A stretch of DNA of 64,000 bases from Flavobacterium phragmitis. Lineage in GTDB: Bacteria; Bacteroidota; Bacteroidia; Flavobacteriales; Flavobacteriaceae. Made by a program: the position numbers and the translations under genes. Each line of letters begins with the position of its first letter. Positions within the stretch are counted from its first letter, which is position 1. A model generated the notes under the pieces. The model was not told the DNA's origin and made no database searches. It saw only the letters and a program-made list of their open reading frames with translations. The stretch lies in assembly GCF_900112575.1 (NCBI RefSeq), contig NZ_FOMH01000014.1, positions 1 through 64,000 on the forward strand, in the 5' to 3' direction. This document shows positions 25,921-33,856 of the stretch, in pieces.

Positions 25921-26265
25921 ATGTTTAAGTATGATTTGCCTACTGCAGTCCCTACACTGCATAATTTAAAAAAAACTATTGATCATTTTTTAAGTGACAC
26001 GATAACATTAAATTCAATCGATAAAATAGGAGCCGATTCAGAATTCGCTTTGGAAGTTGCCACTATTCTCAAAGGGCATAGAGATAATCTTAAGGTTCAT
26101 GATCTTGATTATCAATATAAAAAACTAATTCAGATTACGAATGATATCCATAATCTTAATTTGGCTGTTAATAATGAAATTCCCGAATGGCTTGAATATG
26201 AATTGGGAATTGTGTTTCATAAAATCAGAAATATTCTGCTTGTTTTAGAAATTGAATTAAATTAA
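25921..26265 (+). CDS. Small unrecognised helical protein
   Basis: 114 residues, no signal peptide, no membrane segment; predicted mainly helical from its Leu/Ile/Asp/Lys pattern (TLHNLKKTIDHFLSD, LEYELGIVFHKIRNILLVLE). No family recognised. It starts 53 bases after the degenerate-kinase gene and precedes a PAS-domain gene, so it is probably co-transcribed with both. The size and helical character would suit a phosphotransfer or adaptor protein, but it has no obvious HPt motif and I do not assign that. Confidence 0.6.
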   Translation: MFKYDLPTAVPTLHNLKKTIDHFLSDTITLNSIDKIGADSEFALEVATILKGHRDNLKVHDLDYQYKKLIQITNDIHNLNLAVNNEIPEWLEYELGIVFHKIRNILLVLEIELN

Positions 26266-26328
26266 AAATTATTTAAGAATTCTTTTATGCGCTTAATCGA
26301 ATTGTAAATTAATTTAAATGTAAAAGCT

Positions 26329-26928
26329 ATGGATACCAGAATTAATCGTCCAACGCCTTCAGATAGAGAAGTAGATTGGAATAAGAATAAAGTGCTGCTA
26401 AGTAAGACCGACAAAAAAGGAACCATTTTATATGCCAATGAAGACTTTATAGATGTTTCTGGTTATGACGAATTCGAACTTGTTGGCCAGCCTCACAATA
26501 TTGTTAGACATCCAGACATGCCCAAAGTAATTTTCAAATTCTTATGGGACAGTATTAAATCAAGTGAAAACATTCATGTGATTATAAAAAACATGGCCAA
26601 AACAGGCCGTTATTACTGGGTTGTAACCGATTTTAAAATTATCGCCGATACCGATGGAGAAATTGTAGGCTTCTTTGGAACCCGAAAATCGGTTCCTAAT
26701 GATATTATTGTCAAGTTTATTGAGCCTTTATACAAAAAACTTTTACAGATTGAAGAAACCAGTGGCATTCATGCTTCTGAAGAATATCTTGTTGGTTTTT
26801 TAGAGGAACGTAAAAAGACTTATATGGAATATATAGATCATTTAATTGCGACTGGAAAAGACGATAAAAACAAAGTAAGCAAAGGTCTTTTTAGCGGTTT
26901 ATTTGATAAGAATTCTTCAAAGAAATAA
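26329..26928 (+). CDS. Aer-type PAS-domain protein without output domain
   Basis: 199 residues. A PAS domain fills about 20-130: GTILYANEDFIDVSGYDEFEL, then NIVRHPDMPKVIFKFLW, the segment characteristic of the aerotaxis receptor Aer, then RYYWVVTDFKI. The remaining 70 residues are charged and helical, with no methyl-accepting, kinase or GGDEF domain and no membrane segment. It may bind FAD or another cofactor as Aer does, and signal through a partner. It ends the group 25013-26928; the nearest partner candidates are the two unknown proteins encoded just before it. Confidence 0.88.
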   Translation: MDTRINRPTPSDREVDWNKNKVLLSKTDKKGTILYANEDFIDVSGYDEFELVGQPHNIVRHPDMPKVIFKFLWDSIKSSENIHVIIKNMAKTGRYYWVVTDFKIIADTDGEIVGFFGTRKSVPNDIIVKFIEPLYKKLLQIEETSGIHASEEYLVGFLEERKKTYMEYIDHLIATGKDDKNKVSKGLFSGLFDKNSSKK

Positions 26929-27062
26929 GATTCCTAAGAATATGCTTCATTGCGTCAATTTGAATATTCAACCCAAATTTGCCCCCAACAAATCTAAATC
27001 ACCTGAATATTTAAAAAACTTATTTTAAGTGAGATGCAGTGAAGTGTGTTTTTTTTGAGGTA

Positions 27063-27160
27063 CAAAGTTACAAAGTAACAAAGTGACAAAGTTACAAAGC
27101 TTTATAAAGTTACTTAAACCAATTACTTTGTAACTTTGTCACTCTGAATCTTTGTCCCTT
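27063..27160. repeat. Intergenic inverted repeat (ACAAAGTTACAAAG family)
   Basis: A run of variants of ACAAAGT (27061-27099) faces a complementary run (27126-27160) over about 35 bases; the best block is GTGACAAAGTTACAAAG against its perfect complement. It lies between the convergent PAS gene and recG, ending exactly at the recG stop, and can fold as a transcription stop for both. A related run occurs at 52502-52540. Confidence 0.7.
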
Positions 27161-29268
27161 TACGAAATATAATTCCAAATATTTTTCTTCTTGGTCAATT
27201 CAATGAAAATGGCTCTTAGAATGGCATTTTCAGGTTTTTGAAGGGCCGAATCTTCTTTTAAGATTTTCATTGCGTAATTTCTTGCTAGAGACAGAATTTC
27301 CCTGTCTTTTACAATATCTGCGATTTGAAGATTTAGGACACCACTTTGCTGTGTTCCCATTAAATCACCAGGACCACGAAGTTTAAGGTCAACTTCGGCT
27401 ATTTCAAAACCATCATTGGTCTGAACCATGGTTTCCATTCTGGTTTTACTGTCAGAACTTAGTTTATGTCCTGTCATTAAAATGCAATAGCTCTGTTCTG
27501 CACCACGTCCAACACGTCCACGTAATTGGTGTAATTGCGAAAGCCCAAAACGTTCGGCACTTTCTATAATCATTACACTGGCATTTGGAACATTAACACC
27601 AACTTCAATTACGGTTGTAGCGACCATGATATTGGTTTTGCCTTCAGAAAAGCGTTTCATCTCGGCATCTTTATCTGCGGGCTTCATTTTTCCGTGCAGA
27701 ATCGAAATGGAATATTGAGGTAACGGAAAATCACGTGAAATACTTTCGTAACCGTCCATTAAATCTTTATAATCCATTTTTTCAGATTCCTGAATTAAGG
27801 GGTAAACAATATAAATTTGTCTTCCTTTTGCAATTTCGTCACGAAGAAATTTCCAGACTTTTAATCGATTAGAATCAAAACGATGTACCGTTTGAATTGG
27901 TTTTCTTCCCGGAGGCAATTCATCAATTACAGAAATATCTAAATCGCCGTATAAACTCATTGCTAATGTTCTTGGAATTGGCGTAGCGGTCATAACCAAA
28001 ACGTGTGGTGGAATATCATTTTTCTTCCACAATTTAGAGCGCTGTTCTACACCAAAACGATGCTGTTCGTCAATTACAGACAAACCTAAGTTTTGAAATT
28101 TTACTTTATCTTCTAATAAAGCGTGTGTTCCAATCAAAATTTTTAAAGTTCCGTTTTCTAATTCTTCATGAATAATTTTTCTTTCAGAAGTTTTAGTAGA
28201 ACCCGTTAAAATTCTAATATTGATACCAAGCATTTCAGCAAAATGAGATAATCCAATAAAATGTTGATTGGCCAAAATCTCTGTAGGTGCCATTAAACAA
28301 GCCTGAAAGCCATTATCGATAGCCAGAAGCATGCTCATAAAAGCTACAATCGTTTTTCCAGAACCTACGTCACCTTGAAGCAGGCGATTCATTTGGGCAT
28401 TGCTTCCCATGTCGGTTCTAATTTCTTTGATTACCCTTTTTTGTGCGTTCGTCAAATCAAAAGGAAGGTGATTTTTATAAAACAAATTAAAAAGTTCACC
28501 CACTTTTGTAAATGGATGCCCTTTGATTTTATGTTTTCGAATTAGATTTTTGGTAATCAACTGCAGTTGAATAAAGAACAATTCTTCAAATTTTAGTCGG
28601 AATTGCGCTTTCGCTAAAATATCGGCACTTTTTGGAAAATGAATATTAAATAACGCAGCTCTTTTCGGAATCAGTTTTAATTCTTCGATTAAAAATGGTG
28701 GAAAAGTCTCTGTAAAAAGCGCCTGAGTTTCCAGAAAAAGCTGTTCCATCATTTTATTGATAGTACGATTCGAAATGCCTTTGTTGGTTAAAGCTTCTGT
28801 CGAAGGATAAACTGGCTGCATCGCAGAACGCAAACTTCTTTCGTGTTCACTTAGTAACTCGATTTCTGGATGTGCCATACTAAACTGGCTTCCATACAAA
28901 GAACATTTTCCAAAAATTACCAGTGGTTCATTTAGCTTTAAACTTTCGCGAATCCACTTATGGCCTTGAAACCAATTGAGATCAATTTGCCCCGTTTCAT
29001 CAACAAAACTAGCTACTAAACGTTTCTTATTTTTAGCAAATTCTACGGTTTTGATATTAATTATTTTACCAATAATTTGTACTTCAGAACCTGTATTCTG
29101 CAATTCATTAATCTTATAATAACGTGTTCTGTCAATATATCGATTGGGATAAAAATTGACTAAATCTCCATATTTATGAATCCCCAATTCCTTACGAAGC
29201 AACTGACCACGAGTTGGACCAACACCTTTTAAGTATTCGATTGGAGTATCTAGGAGATTATTAGACAT
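27160..29268 (-). CDS. recG: ATP-dependent DNA helicase RecG
   Basis: 702 residues, normal for RecG, which remodels stalled replication forks and branched recombination intermediates. The wedge/OB domain is N-terminal (YLKGVGPTRGQLLRKELGI at 13-31, then VQIIGKI). The helicase core has motif I LLQGDVGSGKT (near 300), motif II as VIDEQHRFGVEQR, motif III VLVMTATPIPRTLA and the C-terminal TTVIEVGVNVPNAS and QLRGRVGRG. All required motifs are intact. No operon partners. Confidence 0.98.
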   Translation of the reverse strand: MSNNLLDTPIEYLKGVGPTRGQLLRKELGIHKYGDLVNFYPNRYIDRTRYYKINELQNTGSEVQIIGKIINIKTVEFAKNKKRLVASFVDETGQIDLNWFQGHKWIRESLKLNEPLVIFGKCSLYGSQFSMAHPEIELLSEHERSLRSAMQPVYPSTEALTNKGISNRTINKMMEQLFLETQALFTETFPPFLIEELKLIPKRAALFNIHFPKSADILAKAQFRLKFEELFFIQLQLITKNLIRKHKIKGHPFTKVGELFNLFYKNHLPFDLTNAQKRVIKEIRTDMGSNAQMNRLLQGDVGSGKTIVAFMSMLLAIDNGFQACLMAPTEILANQHFIGLSHFAEMLGINIRILTGSTKTSERKIIHEELENGTLKILIGTHALLEDKVKFQNLGLSVIDEQHRFGVEQRSKLWKKNDIPPHVLVMTATPIPRTLAMSLYGDLDISVIDELPPGRKPIQTVHRFDSNRLKVWKFLRDEIAKGRQIYIVYPLIQESEKMDYKDLMDGYESISRDFPLPQYSISILHGKMKPADKDAEMKRFSEGKTNIMVATTVIEVGVNVPNASVMIIESAERFGLSQLHQLRGRVGRGAEQSYCILMTGHKLSSDSKTRMETMVQTNDGFEIAEVDLKLRGPGDLMGTQQSGVLNLQIADIVKDREILSLARNYAMKILKEDSALQKPENAILRAIFIELTKKKNIWNYIS

Positions 29269-29305
29269 TAAATTATTTTAGATTTCTGATTTTAGAATAA
29301 TGATT

Positions 29306-29338
29306 ATAGAACATAGAACATAGAACATAGAACATAGG
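29306..29338. repeat. Short tandem repeat ATAGAAC
   Basis: Four complete copies of ATAGAAC and a partial fifth lie upstream of recG. Complementary CTATTTTCTAT-type sequence follows at 29364-29396. A related array is at 36650. The copy number could vary between strains. Confidence 0.75.
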
Positions 29339-29547
29339 TTTTAAACCCTATACTCTTTTATCTATTTTCTATACTTTTTCCTCTATTTTCTATAAAAAAG
29401 CGAAGATAGATTTTAATTGGGAATTTTGAAAGTCAAATATGGTTCTTAAGATTTTGAATGTTAAGCTTTCGTTACCATGCAAAAATTAGATCAACCATCT
29501 CAAGAATGATTAATCTTAATAATAGTTAACCTTTAAAACCTAAAAAA

Positions 29548-29808
29548 ATGAAAAGAATTACATTTTTAGTTATACTATCTATTTCGCTGATTTCTTGTTC
29601 AAATGATGATTCTGGCAGTAAAGCAGAATTAGACGTAAATGATTATTATGGAAAATGGATAAGTACTCAATATGATTCGACCTGGAATGATCAATATTTT
29701 TTTAGTAAAGACGGAACATTTACCAGAACTAAAACAATAAACAGCTTAACTACAAATTTATCAGGTACTTTCGAAATTTTTGAAAAAAAGGAATCTGTAA
29801 TACATTAA
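29548..29808 (+). CDS. Short lipoprotein, probably 3'-truncated
   Basis: 86 residues. A lipoprotein signal peptide (MKRITFLVILSISLISCSND) puts Cys17 at the lipid site, and a short mature domain follows (DVNDYYGKWIST, DQYFFSKDGTFTRT, LSGTFEIF), like the first half of the small lipocalin-like lipoproteins of Flavobacterium. The last residues (KKESVIH) are encoded inside the left arm and loop of the terminator at 29784. This suggests that the 3' half was deleted and the frame now runs into the terminator. It may still be exported, but a complete barrel is unlikely. Confidence 0.6.
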   Translation: MKRITFLVILSISLISCSNDDSGSKAELDVNDYYGKWISTQYDSTWNDQYFFSKDGTFTRTKTINSLTTNLSGTFEIFEKKESVIH

Positions 29809-29823
29809 CAGATTCCTTTTTTA
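29784..29823 (+). terminator. Terminator overlapping the end of the lipoprotein gene
   Basis: A 15-bp perfect stem (AAAAAAGGAATCTGT with its complement from 29808) has a 9-base loop and a T run. The stop codon at 29806-29808 lies at the loop's right edge. Confidence 0.85.
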
Positions 29824-29900
29824 TTTTAGAAGTACCTGTTTTGATGAATAAAGATTATTCTTAGATTTGTTAAAGTATTTTAAAAGTCTAAGCCTCAAAT

Positions 29901-31667
29901 ATGAGTAAAGAAGAAAAAGTTCCTTTTGAAACTATGCTATTTTCAGGTGTTACATTCAAAGTAATCAACCGACATGAAGCACATAAAATTATTGGTGATC
30001 TTACCGATTTTAAAGATCAGAAAATCTACAATGTTTTCGAAGATACCTGGCGTTTTCCGGATTATGAAGAAAATCCAATATTTCTTTTGGCAGAAGAAGA
30101 TGTCGAAATGGATTTGTTTGAAATGGATTTCAGTACAGAAGAACATCCCGATATCTTTATTCTAGGTTTTATTTTTAAAGGAAACCTTAATGTTACCAAA
30201 CTAATTAGTTCTTACGATACAGATAATTCGCCTGCATTAATTGTTCTAGGAGAAACGACCACAGTTAATATTACTTTGTTTGGAAGCGTACATTATTTGG
30301 GCGGAGGTTTAAAATGTGATGTACTTGCAGGAGAATATAATCATGGAGAACTTTTTGTAAAAGGAGATGTTACGGCCTGGTTAATCTACAGCGATGATAT
30401 GTGGATGCATTTTGAACGTTTTACAGATGTTCAGGCAATCGTAAATGTAAATAGACCAGATGTATTAATCTGCGGCAGGGTTACAGATACAGATGGAGCT
30501 GTAATTATAGTCGAAAACTACTTTCCATCGACTCATCAATTATCCGATATTGTAAATGATGACTTTATTGAATATACAAGTTACGGTACAGAAATATTAG
30601 GTAATAATTATTTAGATGTTTTTAAAGAAGGTCTTTCAATTATAGATTACGATAAAACAGATCGATATTTGTTTACGGATTTCCGGAATCAGTTTATAGA
30701 AATGGTTCAGATTTTATCCGAAAAAAACGAAGGGAGAATCCGTAAAACGATTTCTGAGACAGAATATCAATATGTTCCTTTTGTTTATGAAGGAATGAAT
30801 TACAGTCAGATTTCAGAAGAAATAGGCAATGGCTTCAATATTCAAATGAGAGCTTTATGGTGTCATGATAATGAAGAAATCATGCTGATTTTGGAATATC
30901 AAGATGAAGAAGGAAATCCAAAACACCAATGGATTAACAACGAAACGGCACCCGGAATAGAAATGTATTGTGTAAAAGTGGCCGCTATAAAAGCTTTTGA
31001 AGTTCTTACAGCAGAAACCGATTCTAATGAAGATGAAGATGAAGATGAAGACAATGAGACTGAATATGCGGAATATGACAGCAGTTTTTCATTAGAAGAT
31101 TTTGCAGTTCAATTTGGCAATTACACTATTCCAGAAGATTTGGTGAAATTATATGAATTCCAAGAAGAATACGGCTCAGAAACTTATTCAGAATGTTTTG
31201 GATTATTAGTAACAAATGATAAAACAGGAATCAAAACTTGGTCTGAAGAAGAAGAATTTTACAATAGTTTTATCGAATTTGCAGGAGCAAACGGTTCCGG
31301 AAGTTCATATGCCTATTGGCTTATTGATGATGATTTGAACAATTGTCCTATAGTTGTTTTTGGTGATGAAGGAGGCATTCATGTTGTTGCAGAAAATACT
31401 CGTAAATTAATTCATCTACTGACTTTGGATACTGAAATTTCAGTAGATTTTGATTATTGTTATTTTTATAAAGATGAAGAATACTACAGCGAAAATGAAA
31501 ATAAAGAGGAATTTCACAATTGGGTAAAAAGAGAATTTAATCTTGATGCAATAGAATCAAACGAAGAAACAGAAATCATTATAAATGAAGCAAAAGAAAA
31601 GTATAAAACAAAGTTAAATGATTTTCTAACCAAGTTTGGTATTGAAATTGGAGAAGAAGAGGAATAA
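29901..31667 (+). CDS. Unrecognised acidic protein: beta-solenoid-like half plus SUKH-like half
   Basis: 588 residues, no signal peptide. Residues about 70-205 look like stacked short strands (LGFIFKGNLNVTKL, ALIVLGETTTVNITLFGSVHYLGG, GELFVKGDVTAWLIY, VLICGRVTD), as in beta-solenoids. About 373-390 is an Asp/Glu run. The C-terminal 190 residues (IPEDLVKLYEFQEEYG, YAYWLIDDDLNNCPIVVFGDEGGIHVV) resemble the SMI1/KNR4 (SUKH) fold, common in immunity proteins to contact-dependent toxins. No toxin gene is nearby. The fold assignments are by eye; the gene itself is certain from its length and codon use. Confidence 0.75.
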   Translation: MSKEEKVPFETMLFSGVTFKVINRHEAHKIIGDLTDFKDQKIYNVFEDTWRFPDYEENPIFLLAEEDVEMDLFEMDFSTEEHPDIFILGFIFKGNLNVTKLISSYDTDNSPALIVLGETTTVNITLFGSVHYLGGGLKCDVLAGEYNHGELFVKGDVTAWLIYSDDMWMHFERFTDVQAIVNVNRPDVLICGRVTDTDGAVIIVENYFPSTHQLSDIVNDDFIEYTSYGTEILGNNYLDVFKEGLSIIDYDKTDRYLFTDFRNQFIEMVQILSEKNEGRIRKTISETEYQYVPFVYEGMNYSQISEEIGNGFNIQMRALWCHDNEEIMLILEYQDEEGNPKHQWINNETAPGIEMYCVKVAAIKAFEVLTAETDSNEDEDEDEDNETEYAEYDSSFSLEDFAVQFGNYTIPEDLVKLYEFQEEYGSETYSECFGLLVTNDKTGIKTWSEEEEFYNSFIEFAGANGSGSSYAYWLIDDDLNNCPIVVFGDEGGIHVVAENTRKLIHLLTLDTEISVDFDYCYFYKDEEYYSENENKEEFHNWVKREFNLDAIESNEETEIIINEAKEKYKTKLNDFLTKFGIEIGEEEE

Positions 31668-31684
31668 TCCAGAAAAGGAATTTT

Positions 31685-31692
31685 TATCTTTG
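31685..31692 (+). promoter_or_regulatory. -7 box for the DUF1697 gene
   Basis: TATCTTTG matches the -7 consensus and ends 16 bases before the ATG at 31709. No TTG lies at the expected distance upstream. Confidence 0.4.
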
Positions 31693-31708
31693 AAAAAAAT
31701 AAAATTAA

Positions 31709-32248
31709 ATGACAACACATTTAGCTCTTTTACGAGGAATCAACGTTTCTGGTCATAACATGATGAAAATGGAGGCTTTGAAAGCGATGCTGGAGAATCT
31801 CGGTTTTCAAAATATTAGAACTTATCTTCAATCTGGAAATGTTTTTGTAGACAGTGAAGAAGACGCAGCCAAAGTCGGATTTATGATCAAGCAAGAGATT
31901 TTTAAAGTTTTTGGACATGAAGTTCCTATTGTAATGATTACCAAAGAGAATTTAGAATCTTGTTTTGCTAATAATCCGTTTTTGAAAGAAAAAGAGATTG
32001 ATACTAAGAAGCTTTATGTAGCTTTTGTTTCAACTTCATTAAAAAAAGAAAGTATAAATGATCTTAAAATCAGTCAGTTTAAACCTGATGAAGCCAGTAT
32101 AGATGAAAATAGAATTTTTATAAAATATGCTGTTGGTGCTGGAAAAACAAGATTTGATCAAAAATATATCGAGAAAAAATTAAATGTAATTGCAACTATT
32201 AGAAACTGGAATACAGTGACTAATTTGCTTAATATGTATTCAGAATAA
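31709..32248 (+). CDS. DUF1697 family protein
   Basis: 179 residues, cytoplasmic. The start HLALLRGINVSGHNMMKMEALKAMLENLGF and the later YLQSGNVFVDSEED identify DUF1697, a widespread family of unknown function. It also ends typically (TIRNWNTVTNLL). Its stop overlaps the next ATG by one base (TAATG), so the next gene is translationally coupled to it. Confidence 0.92.
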   Translation: MTTHLALLRGINVSGHNMMKMEALKAMLENLGFQNIRTYLQSGNVFVDSEEDAAKVGFMIKQEIFKVFGHEVPIVMITKENLESCFANNPFLKEKEIDTKKLYVAFVSTSLKKESINDLKISQFKPDEASIDENRIFIKYAVGAGKTRFDQKYIEKKLNVIATIRNWNTVTNLLNMYSE

Positions 32249-32649
32249 TGAAAAAGTACTTTTTAATGTTTTTTGTTTTTGCGATGAGTTTAAATTCTGC
32301 TGTTTATGCTCAAAATGCAAAAACAGCTCCTGAAGATTTCAATGCCTTTTTTAAGAAATTTAATGCAGATCCAAAATTTCAGGTCGGCAGAGTAATTTTT
32401 CCTTTAAAATATCAGATGAATAATGAAGATTTTGAATTGACTGATTATACAATGTCAAAAGATAAATATAAAGTTTTAGCCTTAGACAGAAAATCTGATG
32501 AAAAGTACTTAAAACGTACATTATCAGTCAAAAAGCATAAAGCTACACTTCAGCAACGTGGTCTGGATAATGGAATTTATGTGGATTATATTTTCGAATT
32601 AAAAGACAATAAATGGTTTTTAAAAACCTGGATTGACCAATCTACTTAA
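32248..32649 (+). CDS. Exported DUF4348-like protein
   Basis: 133 residues with a Sec signal peptide (MKKYFLMFFVFAMSLNSAVYA, cut after Ala21). The mature part begins with DFNAFFKKFNADPKFQVGRVIFPL, a pattern I associate with DUF4348, and ends LKDNKWFLKTWIDQST, like an NTF2-type fold. Periplasmic, function unknown. It is coupled to the DUF1697 gene by a one-base overlap and overlaps the convergent lipoprotein gene by 8 bases at its end. Confidence 0.75.
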   Translation: MKKYFLMFFVFAMSLNSAVYAQNAKTAPEDFNAFFKKFNADPKFQVGRVIFPLKYQMNNEDFELTDYTMSKDKYKVLALDRKSDEKYLKRTLSVKKHKATLQQRGLDNGIYVDYIFELKDNKWFLKTWIDQST

Positions 32650-33028
32650 TTAGTGTCTTTTTTAAGTATAATGTATCCATTTTATGTAAGGCTCCTTTTT
32701 TCATTCCGCCTCCAAAAGGTTGCATAAAATGGATTTGCTGTGATTCATAACCTTCTTTCTTTATTGGTTCGTTTACCATTAAAGTTGGAGCTTCAAAACC
32801 AAAAAAAGTAAACTGGTGATAACGTTTTTCATTCAGTGAAAAATATCCGTTTTGTAGATTTAAAGTTTCACCAACTTTACAGTTCGCAATGGGCAGTTTG
32901 GTTTCTGAATCGTAAATATAACCTGTAATTTGGGGTCTTTTGCATCTGTTGACTAAGCAACTTTGAAGAGAAAAACAGGTAAAAATCAAAGTTACTGCAA
33001 GCGCAATTTTATTGTAGAAAGTATTCAT
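32642..33028 (-). CDS. Small lipoprotein with carboxypeptidase-regulatory-like domain
   Basis: 128 residues. Signal peptide MNTFYNKIALAVTLIFTCFSLQSC gives a lipobox with Cys at 24. The mature part has ITGYIYDSETKLPIANCKVGE, the start pattern of carboxypeptidase-regulatory/SusC-plug-like beta domains. Function unknown. Its ATG overlaps the stop of the ATPase gene upstream by one base, suggesting co-translation. Its end overlaps the facing gene by 8 bases. Confidence 0.7.
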   Translation of the reverse strand: MNTFYNKIALAVTLIFTCFSLQSCLVNRCKRPQITGYIYDSETKLPIANCKVGETLNLQNGYFSLNEKRYHQFTFFGFEAPTLMVNEPIKKEGYESQQIHFMQPFGGGMKKGALHKMDTLYLKKTLIK

Positions 33029-33771
33029 TATTTTTTAATTAAATCACAATACCAAAAACCAAAATCAAAAGCACTATCATCGCTGGTATCACAAGCTGTG
33101 TTTGATGAATCCTCGTTTTTAGGCTTTTCATATTTTCGATAAACAATTTCGCCGATTTCAAAATCTATAGGTTTAGAAAAAATAGGGCCATCAAAAGTAA
33201 AAGTATGAAATTCGCCATTTTCTCCACAGACATCTACATTTTCTGGTAAATCATTTCTAAAATCCTCATCTATAATTCTTCCAACGAAACTTTTATCTAA
33301 ATGTTTTTCATTTACACAAACGACAATGGTTTTAAATCCTAATGAAATAAATTCTTGAATCAAATCTCGGGTTGGCATTTTCCAAATAGGAAAAACACCT
33401 TCAAAGCCAATCTTTTCTAATTGTTTTTCTCGATACAATCGTAAATCTTCCAAAAAGATGTCTCCAAAAACAGAATATTTGACTCCTTTGGTTTTTAATT
33501 CTGCAAGCGTTTCCATCATTACATTTTCATAAACTTCCATTGTAGGCATTTCGGGAATTTCCATAATTTTTAATGGAATCCCAATGCTTTCGGCTTGCGC
33601 TTGTAATAATGCTACACGAACGCCATGCATAGAAATTCGCTGGTATTGTTGGTTTACGCTAGTCAACAAATATTCAATTTTGTAATCTGGATTTTGTAGT
33701 ATTTTAAAAAGAGCCAAAGCAGAATCTTTTCCGCTGCTCCAATTAAATAAAGCTTTTTGGGGTGTAGGCAC
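33028..33771 (-). CDS. Dph6-like ATP pyrophosphatase
   Basis: 247 residues, cytoplasmic. The PP-loop SSGKDSALALF (12-22), the segments MHGVRVALLQAQAESIGIP and KYSVFGDIFLEDLR, and the conserved CGENGEFHTFTFDGP near the end are those of the diphthine--ammonia ligase (Dph6) family. Bacteria lack diphthamide, so the substrate here is something else, possibly another amidation. The last 25 residues (NEDSSNTACDTSDDSAF) are an unusual acidic/Ser tail. It is followed by the small lipoprotein gene. Confidence 0.9.
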   Translation of the reverse strand: MPTPQKALFNWSSGKDSALALFKILQNPDYKIEYLLTSVNQQYQRISMHGVRVALLQAQAESIGIPLKIMEIPEMPTMEVYENVMMETLAELKTKGVKYSVFGDIFLEDLRLYREKQLEKIGFEGVFPIWKMPTRDLIQEFISLGFKTIVVCVNEKHLDKSFVGRIIDEDFRNDLPENVDVCGENGEFHTFTFDGPIFSKPIDFEIGEIVYRKYEKPKNEDSSNTACDTSDDSAFDFGFWYCDLIKK

Positions 33772-33831
33772 GATTTTGTATTTTATAATGTAAACTTACA
33801 AATTTCATTCTATTTGTTTGTGAAAGGTTTG

Positions 33832-33839
33832 TAACTTTG
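33832..33839 (+). promoter_or_regulatory. -7 box for the transposase gene
   Basis: TAACTTTG matches the -7 consensus, ending 17 bases before the ATG at 33857. The nearest TTTG upstream (33813-33816) is 15 bases away, slightly too close. Confidence 0.4.
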
Positions 33840-33856
33840 GGATTTTACATGTCAAA

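Noticed and set aside
29306..29338. Possible CRISPR-like array
   Set aside because: Seven-base tandem units without spacers; no cas genes in the window.
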